Shown here piece after piece: positions 47,720 through 57,942 of a stretch of 64,000 nt of DNA. The notes under the pieces are model-generated. The model was not told the DNA's origin and searched no databases. It saw only the letters and a program-made list of their open reading frames with translations. A program made the translations under genes and the position numbers. The stretch lies in the NCBI GenBank assembly GCA_032629725.1, contig JAFEVB010000022.1:620001-684000 (forward strand), given 5' to 3'. Origin of the DNA: Gremmenia infestans (taxonomy: Eukaryota; Ascomycota; Leotiomycetes; Helotiales; Hamatocanthoscyphaceae). The stretch's first letter is position 1, and the number at the start of each line of letters is the position of its first letter.

Positions 47720-49972
47720 CGCGGGATGATGTTGTAAGGTTTCCGGAGGCTTCGGCAAGGAAGGGCAGTTCACGTGATCTAGCTTATTCAAATACACTCG
47801 CTTATTCCCTAGCGCCGAAGCTTTCTATCCTGAGCCTTAAGGTATCAATATCTAAAACTCCACTGCAAATGCGAAAGGAACATCCCCAACGCAAAAGAAA
47901 AGCTTCACAACCACAACGAACGGCAAAAGAATGGTAATAGAATGGCAAAAAGATAATAATTTTTTTTTGGAGCAGCGGCGGATCTATTTCAAGTTAGTAA
48001 ACTAACTGGGAATTGTTTCGAATGTTATAACATACCGAACGCCGGACTTCATCGAAGCTTCTTATTGTATTGCTACAATGTCATGCAAACGAGGCACTCT
48101 ACCACTGAGTTACAGCCCCAATGGTGTGGTATTTTTGAATGAAAATTAGCTATTTTAAGATATACGGGTATAAGGAATCAGCTGGGCACTAGCCGTTTCT
48201 AGAGGATCCTTGCCTTGTTTCGCATATCACATCGAGAAAACTACTGGTCAGTCTGCTTGACTAAAAGCTAACAGCACTCGTAAAACTATTATTAGAAGTG
48301 TACTTGAAAGTAAGCTTAGGTTTGTTTCTACTTTTGCTAGATTTTAAGTCCTGAATTTTTCAAATGCACTACAAGTAGGGAAAATCCTAGACCATATACT
48401 CAAAAGTTCATTCGTACCATTCGTTCATCCTAATTATATTATGAAGTATAGTATCTAGAAGACACCATGGAAAATAGTAATTGGTTCTAGTAGGTATTGC
48501 AAATTCTTCCCTTTGAAGTTTTCTGTGTAATATCCTAAAGCGGGGCAGTCGGAACATTTCGCCAAATCCCAGCTAATTTCTTCGAGCCAAATCCATCACA
48601 ATCTCAAGGATGTATTCTAGTACTCTCGAGCAATATTTCCCACGCTATAGTTCTGGTATCAAGACAACGACTTGGGTACATTAACACGCTGCTCTTTGAA
48701 GAAGGATCGACGACCAAATCAGAAATGCTAGGCACGTGCCGCGCCATATGGTCCTCAAGTGGGTCTACTACCGCTGGGAAGCCGTTATGAAAATCAGAGA
48801 CAGAAAAGAGACGATAATCATCAAAACATGCATTTAATGGAACTCTGTTCAACAAATGTATACATTCCTGCCAGTACTAAACAGTATAGAAGACTGATGC
48901 CAAAATAGTAGATGAAAAAACCTTGGCCAAAACCTGTTGAACTGAAAGATAACAAGAAAGGGGGTGAAAATTACAAAGACAAAAGATATGCAAAGGACGA
49001 CTAGTCTGACTAAGATTGTCTAGACACACGCGCTCTCGATGAGACATGATTGCCAAATGGCAGGATAAGCAAGCGCCGCGCATCCAGAATAGAAGGAGTT
49101 TGATGAAGAGTTCACGAACATGACAGGCAGGCCCGGTTCGGTCTGAATCGCAAAGCCCGAAGACTGCAAATTATGTCTATGGTGAACCTTCTATGAAACT
49201 AACAAACTCCAAAGGAAAGGCGGAGGTTTGGAGACAAACATCCAGCTAAAAGTTCACTTTAAATTCGCTGCCTTTAGGTCTCTCCTCCTCTCCCGGGGGC
49301 TTTTTGTGAACAGGGCTGATATCAAAACGTGTATCCGGACCTGGTGATCATTAGCAAGCATCAAGTCAGAAGATAGTAGAGGTCCAAGAATCATGCGCAG
49401 AACAGGAAATACTCGAGATTCGGGGGCCTCTTCATGACATGTAGCCGACCTTGTTCGCAAGACTCGTTTTCCAAGGGGAGATCCAAAAACTTCAGTGGGA
49501 CAATTCCACAACTCCTATAGTGTTTTGCCGCCTTCTTCATCGAAATTGTGAGTAGGAAAAGCGGTGTCAATGTATAATGTGCCAAAGGAAGTGGGACATT
49601 AAAAGTCGTTGGCGCAGTGCGTATTCTAGACGACACCGGACTGCCCACCCATCCACACAGCTTTGGGATATCCACCTTGGTCTGTTTACCGCAGGAAGGA
49701 GTATCTGACACGAGCAGTTGGAGGCAGCCTGCGCAGCACGTTCCGGGTCTATTTGAAGACCCCGAAGAAGAAATGTAAAGAGTTCACTAGCGTCGTCTTG
49801 TCCGGTTGCTAAAGGGGTGTAAGTGGACGAAGATAACCTGAATAGTGCATATAAGCTTACTTGAGAAGAGCACTTGTTCTCAGTAAAAGACAGCCCAGAT
49901 AGACTTGCAAAAGTCTGGTTGGTATGCAATGTCCCATAGCTAGCGCCCCCACCCGCCCCTTTCAAGCGTAAC
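47720..49972. other. Long intergenic region with gene relics
   Basis: About 2.25 kb. Contains the truncated tRNA at 48037-48119. Minus-strand frames at 48604-48855 and 49254-49974 look partly protein-like but do not assemble into a gene. No tandem repeat seen. Confidence 0.45.
48037..48119 (-). pseudogene. 3'-truncated, intron-bearing tRNA-Ala(UGC) relic
   Basis: Read on the minus strand from 48119: acceptor 5' strand GGGGCTG, then TA, a D-arm ACTCAGTGGTAGAGT, anticodon stem CCTCG and loop TTTGCAT with anticodon TGC. After the anticodon comes an apparent intron of about 30 bases, then CGATG, a variable region, and TCCGGCGTTCG, which is the T-stem 5' strand and the start of the T-loop. The sequence then diverges. 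There is no T-stem 3' strand and no acceptor 3' strand (CAGCCCC) downstream. So about three quarters of a tRNA gene is present and it cannot fold into a tRNA. The anticodon stem also has a mismatch. Confidence 0.55.
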
Positions 49973-51622
49973 ATGCCAGAAATGGCGGCAGCAACTTGGC
50001 AAGCAGAACAGACTCAAATAGACCAGTTAACAGAAGGTTGCTCTCCTAGGTACCTATGACACCATTGGTCTCACATTGCAGCCTCGGATGAGTGACTAGT
50101 TGTTCAACTTTAAGAGCAAGAGGAGGCTCTTCGAGAGATTTTGAATGAACAACGCCTACTAGCAGAAACCCTCAAGATTACAGAGAAGCACATAGCGGCA
50201 GACGCCAGCCATGCTGGAGAATATATCGTGCACCGATTCCAAGTGAATCTCGAAATATACATTTTGGACAAGCCCCTATACCTGTTGCCTGCAAGAAAGG
50301 CCGTACTGCATAGGTACAAAGTGAATGTGACCTCACGGGCGAGCTCATATTCAATTATAAGAGAAGGCAACGTGTCACCTCCTTCACCTCCTATAACTCC
50401 TTCATCTCCTTCACCCAATACAACACCACCTCATGTCCCAGCTCTAGACATTGCAGGAACTCCCGCAGTAGCCACATCATCATCTTCCCCAGATCCACAG
50501 ACCTATCACCCAGCAGAGCCCTCATTACCCACATCACAAGTCGACACTGATAGTCTACCACTATCGCTTTCAATTCCTTCGCTAATACCGCATTCTGGAA
50601 CTTCAGAGCCTTGCTCATCACTCGTCCTCGACTACTATGGGTAAGCATGAAACTTGAAGGGCATACACTTCTTTGATTACTAACAGTCATATGCAGCATC
50701 TATCACCTCAAATGAGACAGGCCCCAACGATAGGAAGCAAGAGATACAAGCTATGTTGAAGGCCACGGCAGAGAAAAAGATGGCGTTAAGAAAGGAGATT
50801 GCGATCGATTGCGCGATGATTGCGGTCAAACACGACGAGGTTGCGATCAAAAGGAAGAAGATGACTGCGCTTGATGAAAAGACCGAGGAGTTGACATCGG
50901 ACCTGAACAAAAGAATGCTTTGCAGTGAGTTTGAGGCTGGCAGACACATACCGGTCGATAGCATCGAGAGAGAGGAGCTTATGCGAGCATACGCAAGATT
51001 CCCAGATCTGCCCAACCCTTGCGTCTGGGTGATCGAAATGATAATCTTCTGTTATCAAGACACGGGAGTCTTGCCAGGTAAACAGTCGCTACTGCGTAAT
51101 ATAATCAAGCCTGAAGACTTGGCAGACAAGGATTCAGACCCAGCAGATGAGGATCCAGCCCGGCTTCCAACCGCCATAAATGATTCTGATATGCTACCTG
51201 CGGATGCACCTCATAGTGTTTCAACTCCATCTTCTCAACCCCCCGAAGACCAGAAGCCACAGTCCTCGCCGTTCCTATCTTTGGAAGATGCTACCTCGAA
51301 GTCCAAACAAGCTAGCGAGGAGCCTGAGACGAATCTGACGAAACTCCCCGAAAAGACACGCACATTCGAGGAAGACAATGGCATGTATACCGGATCAAAA
51401 AACTCTTTCACATCCAACCAAGTTGAGGAGTCTTTGACACCTCCGGGCCCACCAACACCTCTGGGCTTCCAAAATCCCGTGTCGCAGCAAACGCCAGATC
51501 AGATTCTAAATCTAGATGATCAAAGAGCTGGAATGATTCGCTTAGGGCAGGAACTTGCAAGGATTCAAAGTGTTACAAAGAAGACAGAGAGACTGATGCG
51601 ACTTGTTCTAAAGCCGCGTTAG
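49973..51622 (+). CDS. Uncharacterised helical/disordered protein
   Basis: Exon 1 (49973-50036) and exon 2 (50115-50640) join in phase across a 78-nt intron to give a helical start (QTQIDQLTEEQEEALREILN, then EQRLLAETLKITEKHIAA). A stretch with ARKAVLHRYKVNV and a long Pro/Ser-rich region follow. A GTAAGC donor at 50641 follows. The frame from 50753 to 51622 is clearly the continuation: a Lys/Glu-rich helix (KATAEKKMALRKEIAID), then SIEREELMRAYARFPDLPNP, CVWVIEMIIFCY and a disordered tail. The first acceptor after the branch site (50686) gives a premature stop; only the acceptor at 50733 fits. Up to about 499 residues if so. Family not recognised. Confidence 0.5.
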
Positions 51623-52094
51623 TTCTTTTGTCTCAGTTATCTAGATGAACAGGAAGACTGAATATCAGTGAGCTATTTATGCAAATTAGGGCGTACGGAG
51701 TTATTTGGAGACATTTGAAGCGGCAGGTAGAGGGGGGGGGTTTACGAATCTATTTTTTATAGAACCCATAAATTCGATTGAGATTACATGGCACTATGAA
51801 GAGTATCTTTCCCATCCCATAAATTCATCTAGTATACACATGATCAAGCATGGATGCTTTGAGTAGAAGCCTACTATAGATATGCAGGACGTAGAAAGAT
51901 CAAGGTAGGATTAAGAGCAAGGTGGGGAAAATAGCCAAGTAAGAAAAGCAGACTCGATTCCTATCTTACCTAGGATATGGGAAATTCCCGCACCTAGATC
52001 ATCATAGTAGCAAAAGAATGCACGATTGCAATAAGGAGTCATAGGAGTGTTATACTTATAATGACATACAAGACTGCTTGGCGGGCTGCTAGAA
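51623..52094. other. Intergenic region
   Basis: About 470 bases, AT-rich, with a G-run near 51732. Nothing recognised. Confidence 0.5.
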
Positions 52095-52466
52095 CTAGGC
52101 ACACTCCGCTTCCTTTTCTACTGCTTTGGTTTTGACGACCCCCTTTGCAGAAATACAGTTTTGACTGTCACAAAGGCATTTGATTCCACCATCGGCCCAA
52201 TATTCAGCCCCATAGTCCAATGTGATCTCGTCCCCATCAAAGATGTCTCTCGTAGCTCTCAGCATGATCCTGAATTTGCCTGAAACAATCATACCTTCCA
52301 TCTTGCAGTTGCTGTCACACGAGTGGTTTGCGGAAGATGACGTAATATGAGCGGACAAAACAAGCAATATGATTGCAGTGCTCAGGAAGATAGGAGCTGA
52401 GGCAGGGGAGCATGCATGCACTGCTCTGGTCTCTATATATCCGTGAAGTAGGCATCTACAATGCAC
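52095..52466 (-). pseudogene. Orphan SET/post-SET domain fragment
   Basis: The minus-strand frame encodes the C-terminal part of a SET methyltransferase domain: ANHSCDSNCKM (the NHSC cofactor/pseudoknot motif), FRIMLRATRDIFDGDEITLD and YGAEYW (the catalytic Tyr region), then a post-SET Cys cluster CLCDSQNC. The upstream part of the frame is unrelated and starts at GTG, with no ATG before the motif. No N-terminal SET half was found in the next 600 bases upstream. As it stands it lacks the first half of the S-adenosylmethionine pocket, so it is probably a relic, or the last exon of a gene whose other exons I could not find. Confidence 0.55.
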
Positions 52467-53140
52467 GGTGAAGCAGAAATCATTAGGAAGTGAAGTGCTT
52501 TACAGAGCAGTAATAAAATGGTACCCCAACAAGGGAGAACTTAAGCTGTACGATATGAAGACCTATAAATTTAGGCCTAATTCATTCTATGACTGTAGAA
52601 CCTGACGATTTGGAGGTGAATGTGGCTTTAATTTAGCATAGTTAAGTTCAATCACAAGCATAGAATGCGCAGTTGAGACCTGTGAAGTTTGTTCATTGTC
52701 TAGGTTAAGACTAACAACTTCATCTTACATGCAAATGTGGAATGACAGATCTATTGTGTGCAAGTTCAAACCCTTCCAACCTTCGATTCCCAATTGCCTG
52801 ACTTGTATTTAGTGGAGATGGGATGGTCCTTACCTTGAATTTGCAAAGAGAGTGATCGGGTGATCGAATAATTTGAAATGAATGACTGTTACATCTTGAA
52901 GTCTTCAGTTTCAGAGCAATTCACTTGTTGAGAAAATTCACTAATGCGTAAGCTAATTCATTCTTCAAATCTCTTTTACTCAGCCTCTCTTTCCAATTCT
53001 CCAACAGCAACTTGTCATCTACATCCTCAAGATCAAAACCACCTCCCTCTTATACCAAGAGATCCCAACCCCTGGTAAGCATTGGTGTTCCTGGTTGACA
53101 TCTTGAATTCCGCTAAGACTAATGCTTCGTAGATCAAAAA
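52467..53140. other. Intergenic region
   Basis: About 670 bases, AT-rich. Searched for the missing SET N-terminal half on the minus strand without success. Probably contains the promoter of the next gene. Confidence 0.45.
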
Positions 53141-54178
53141 ATGGCTGACGACGGTGATCGGGACATTGCAGAAGATATCAACATGGAACCGCCCAAGAAG
53201 AAGTTGAAGAGCAAAGTCGGAGCTGCACCTGAGTCCACTGAAGCGGAGTCCAACACCATGGAGCACAAGGTAGCTTACCAAAACTCTCGAGTCTAGATAC
53301 TATAACTAATTATAATCAAATTATAGAATGTTTACAAACACACACAAGAAGAAGAGTCAAACCCTGCGGCCCTCGAGAAGAAGATCCAGCCAGCAGACCG
53401 CTTCGAGGACTTGACCCCAGAAGAACAGGAAATGGTCAGAGAACTTCGGAAGAACATAGAGGGTGCTTGCGATGCAGCTCAGGAAATACTGGAGGAGCTC
53501 CAAAAATTGGCCCCACGGATCCGCCAACACCGCATCTACATCAATGAGAAGCTTACGCATTTTGTTAGACTGGTAGACAAGGAAGCAGCGTTTCTGGATG
53601 AGATCGAAAAGCCCGATACTTATGAGGACCTGTGCGAACAATTTGACTATGACATAGAAACACATGATTTTTCGCGTATACACCAGTCACTGAGGGAAAA
53701 CGCCCTCTACCGTGTCCTTGCGGTCATAGAGACGACAAGGCTTCCTGTGGTTTCGGCTTACAAAATATGCACCACCGCTATCGAAGGTCTTTTTGTCGAT
53801 CCACTTTCACTGAAATGGATTGCGCAGGAAAAGTTCAAGCAAGAGAGGCTGTGGGCTATTTGGAAGGAAGCCATCAGTTACCGTATCGAACGCGAGAAAA
53901 TTCTGGGTTTGGTAAAGGCAAAACTGAGACAGGCACTTCAAGGTTCCGAGGAAGCATGGACAGAAATTCTAGAGGGCGTAAAGCTCGCAGATCCTGCAGT
54001 CCGTACATGGCTCGACGCTGTCGTCTTTCCTCATGAGCATTTGGCCTCCACTCTCGCCGATGACGAATGGCTCGACGAAATCGACGAAAATATACTCAAA
54101 TTATACCGTGCATTGCTTGCCCATTTCGCTGCCGATTACGTTGGCCCAAGGGAGGAATTGGAGACCCTAAGCGGATAA
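53141..54178 (+). CDS. Uncharacterised helical protein
   Basis: Exons 53141-53269 and 53327-54178 (57-nt intron) give 326 residues. The N-terminus is acidic with a basic PPKKKLKSK stretch that could be a nuclear localisation signal (about residues 18-26). The remainder is almost wholly alpha-helical: TPEEQEMVRELRKNIEGACD, AAQEILEELQKLAPRIRQHR, YINEKLTHFVRLVDKEAAFL, and later helices such as KILGLVKAKLRQALQGSEEA. Negative charge is high overall. No cysteine or metal motif or catalytic site is visible. No family recognised; a coiled-coil or adaptor role would be a guess. Confidence 0.65.
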
Positions 54179-54821
54179 AACATATTTCAAGGTATGGCCA
54201 GCTACTTATACATTAGAAGGGCTTATGCTAATCCTCTATAGCCATTAAATATTTACTACGTTATTCGCAGGGAAAGAGGGGTTTTCTTTATTGCAGACTT
54301 GGATCGAGGGCTGGGCTTGGCATGAGTATTTCTATTTCAAAAGCCAACTTGCGTGAAGAAGATATCTGGAGGGATGGGTTATCGCGAAAGTCTCTACGAT
54401 GGCCAGAAAACTGATTGGGGTGGGCGACTGGCGTGAAGTGGCTGATGGTATGCTTCGCAATTATTGCACACACAAGCTTCTCTTGGATTCATGGTAGCTT
54501 TAGGTCTAAATCTCAAAGTCTACCTATACACTTGCGTTTTCGGTTATGCCTGAAACCTTTAGGTTGAATGATTTTAGGATCGGTACGAATGAGAGAGTTG
54601 TTTTTGGAGCGCTAATGCAACCAGAGCCGGCGACCTCTGCAGGGTACTTTACATGCAGAATTGTGTTGGAGCCACAGCCCGCCACGACTATATAAACCGC
54701 CTGCCACATTTGAATTCAGCCGTACCTTCAACCTACAAAGCAGAGTTCCACAACCGCACCATCGGAATAAGCAAATACAAGAACATTACATCATTGCCTT
54801 GCTCCAACCCTTGCCCCACGC
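54179..54821. other. Convergent intergenic region
   Basis: About 640 bases between two facing genes. Short frames only. Confidence 0.5.
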
Positions 54822-56350
54822 TTACACATAAGTATACTCAGCTTCGTAGCCCGGCACATAACCATGAGGACAAGCCACAGCCGGCAAATAGCTGTCTACC
54901 GTGATACCCTGCATTGCAAAGTAATGCTGCCTAATCGTACTTATCTGCGTATTGTTTTGTTCCGTGTTCTTCGGGTTTCCATACTGCAGTGCGAGGCCAT
55001 CTGAATGATCAACGTATTTCTGTTCAGTTGCCATCAGCCCGCTTTCCACGGAAGTCAAATGTGACAAGAAAATGAGGAGCACTTACTGAACAATCAGGAA
55101 CATCATGTCCAAATAGACTCCAAAATAAACTGCCTGCAACTACTGGATTACTTGTATTCTGCTTTGCCAGAATGGTGTCGTAGAAGCTAGTCAAGGAGTC
55201 ACCACTGTTACCCCTCCAGTCAATCTCACCAGCTAGGTATACACGATTCGCTTTTTCGACTCTCGCAATGTCATCTTGAAGGATGGAATCGTTGAGGGGG
55301 TAGTAATGATTGGAAAATATATCGATTTCTTCGACGTCAAAATGCGTGCTGTTGACACCATACGTCCCCTCAATGCAGAGTTTCGTCGGCCCTAATCAAG
55401 CTTGTCAGTGGCTGCCCATACATCTGGACAATACCCACCAAGCTTCTTGATATATTGACAGATGTCCTTCGTCCACTCGTTAGGGACATCTTTGTCTGCC
55501 CATATAATACCATTGAGCTCATTGCCCGTTTCGTAGCCGATGATCGTGGGGTCCTCGGCATAGGTAAGCCCGGTGTATTGGTTGACGTGAGTCAAGAGAT
55601 GCCTGATATAATCTTTGAAATCGCTGATTATAGTCTGATTGGTATAGAATTGCATGGTATCTGGAGGCAGAGGCTTGTCGCTACCAGAGATATTAAACCC
55701 TCTCCAACGAAGGAAGTTGAACTTTCCCCCGTGATAGTAGTCCTGTTCCCATTAGTCTCTGAGCTACACAAAATTGTGAGATACCAGACATAGTCATCAG
55801 TAAGGGGAGCCATAATCCTCAATCCGTGCTGCCGAGCCTGGAACACTGCCCAGTCTATGGTCTTGAACGCATCCTCATTGTACACCCCCAGATTTGTCAT
55901 CAAGCTCAATGGGTTGCCAGTGCTCACCCCAAGAGTCTGGCTCCGGATCAAACGAGCACCCATCATGACCAACGTAGCCATTGCCTCTGTCACTCTGCCA
56001 GGTGTGGGGTAACTTGCGTTCAACGGTGCATAGAATGGCTCACCCTCCGGCGGAATAACATTCTCGTCTAGTCCAAGCCAGTACACATTGGCCCCACTTG
56101 CAGTGTACTTGTCTCCCAGGAGCTTAAGAGTTGTCCCCTCTCTGTACACGTATGAGTTCCGTGCCAGATTGATTTCGTTGGGCTGAAGTAGAGTCTGAAG
56201 GATCTGTGGCGTCAAAGGCGCATGTTGAGAAAGAATAGAGCTGAAAGCCGAAGCAATGGGTTGGACATCGGAGGATGCCTGAGAGGGTACGTTTGAAGCT
56301 ACTACAGTGAGGGCTAACAAGGCGAGTAATGAGAGAGATCTAACAGACAT
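54822..56350 (-). CDS. Secreted GH5 endo-beta-1,4-mannanase-like glycosidase
   Basis: Glycoside hydrolase family 5 protein resembling fungal mannan endo-1,4-beta-mannosidases, which cut plant-wall mannan. Minus-strand exons 56350-55790, 55742-55439, 55391-55087 and 55019-54822 give 455 residues. I start at ATG 56350, which begins a signal peptide (VRSLSLLALLALTVVASNV); the frame extends further upstream but without sense. Motifs: YTASGANVYWLGLDEN, LGVSTGNPLSLMTNLGVYNE, LTDDYDYYHGGKFNF. The acid/base Glu262 is in GYETGNELNG, then SNHYYP and the nucleophile Glu344 in YLAGEIDW. The late block DHSDGLALQYGNP is typical of the group. The first intron has an unusual GTCTGG donor, chosen to restore the conserved spacing; a GTATCT donor five bases on breaks the frame. 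Confidence 0.87.
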
Positions 56351-57412
56351 TATCGTTAAGACTTGTGATAATATGACCCAAAATTCAGAAATGACAGCAA
56401 CGGAGGGCAACAATCTTTTCAAGGGCCGTAAGCACACCTTTTCTCTGCCAGATGAAGTCATTCATCTCGGGATGATCTCGCCGAAAATGACATGGGCATT
56501 TATAACTCTAGGAGGGGGCAATTATCGAATGAAGCAACGAATGGGAAAGGAAGCTTCAAGAAAGAATGATGTGTGGTGAATGAGGGGTATCTCGCGTCTC
56601 CTGCAGTAACGCGGGGTTTCCTGTACATGAAGGGAACTCCAGGGCCTTTGAGAGAGCTTTCAGGTACCAGATCTGCGGACAAACCAATACGAGGGCCTAC
56701 AGAAAATCATCCTTGTAATAAGAGAGTAGAAAGGTATGCAAGAGATTGCGGACCGAAACGGGACGGATAAATAAGAAAGCCCAAGGAGTCAAGAACGAGA
56801 GGAAAAGCCACTTGACCCGGAAGAAATGCTTCCGCTCTATATGGGGAAATTAGTATCGCTCTGTAGAGCAACGAATGATTAAGTTCAAGACGCAGAATGT
56901 GCAGTAAGAGACTCTAAATGTTCAGAGATAATGATTTTGCCATGGAAAAGAGGAGGAGTTGTCGATGGAAGTTCTTACGGGTACCTCCGAATCAGGCATA
57001 GCGTGCGGACAACAGTTTGTCCATAGTGGGGGTAGTACGGTACGGGTACCCGGTACTTGGTATGTACCCTCGTACCTCAGAAGATGTGGAGAGAATTGTA
57101 AAAGCTAGCACAGACTATGTAAACATATTTGTAAATTACCATAAACAGCGGTCTTTTCATAATTCTCACATGCTTCTGCTCAAATTGTCCTAGCGTTTGC
57201 ACTTGTAGCTGTATCGTAAGATTAATCTTCCTACCCGAAAAGTCATCTCACCGCTTCGAGCCTCCAGTCCTGTTGAGAGTCAACAGAACATTTCCATTTT
57301 CCAGTCATTCTGCATCCTTACGATATCCGAAGCTCCCTTAGGCTTTACTTCATAGCCGTCTTCCATTTCGTATGGAAAGTTCCGATCAACCCCTCAAGGG
57401 AATACTGCATGC
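56351..57412. other. Intergenic region upstream of the mannanase
   Basis: About 1.06 kb. GGTACC-rich patch near 57040-57080 (repeated GGTAC units). No gene recognised. Confidence 0.5.
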
Positions 57413-57942
57413 TCATGTATCCTTACCCTCTGAGCTTTCCTTCCTCCATCCTGCCTCCTCTCTCACCCTCTCCTCCACATACGGCATACCGATCTTCTGA
57501 GCCCGCAGCTCCACAAACTGCACAGCGCTCTCCAGATCCGGAGGAATGCCATACTCCCACAGCTTGGCTAGAATCTGCATACTCTCAAACGCATGCGCCC
57601 GCGGATCGCTGTAGTTGTCGCCGGAAAGCCTACCGTTCGAGACCTCGGAGATGAGGAGTTCGATGATGGCCCGGCGGAAGAGACTCAGTCCCTTTTGGCG
57701 TAGTAACCGAATCAGCTCTTCTCCCATGTTCTTTGCTGCATTGAAATCTCCCATTTTGTAGATATCCATTGCCTTTATATGGTACGTAGGTCAGTTGTTG
57801 ATTGCATTTTGGCACACAGAGAAGCGAGGGGACTGACCAAGAGACCTTGATCTGCGAGAAATACAAGGTCATTTGGCTCTGGAAGCTCAGTCTTCTGTCC
57901 TCCAGATCTTACTTCTCCCTCCCAGCCCGGATTCTGGGTCAT
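57413..57942 (-). CDS. Small uncharacterised helical protein
   Basis: Minus-strand exons 57942-57838 and 57772-57413 (65-nt intron, acceptor AAG) give 154 residues. Sequence blocks: PNDLVFLADQGLLAMDIYKM, FNAAKNMGEELIRLLRQKGL, FRRAIIELLISEVSNGRLSG, then MQILAKLWEYGIPPDLESAV. The helical pairs are reminiscent of a TPR-like pattern but are too few to claim the fold. No signal peptide. Family not recognised. The good splice junction and charge patterning support a real gene. Confidence 0.6.

Noticed and set aside
49567..49974. Minus-strand 135-codon ORF with a USP-like GQDDASELFTFLL stretch
   Set aside because: Its ATG overlaps the start codon of the better supported plus-strand gene, the frame does not join to the neighbouring frame at 49391-49711 by clear splice sites, and the USP resemblance is a few residues only.
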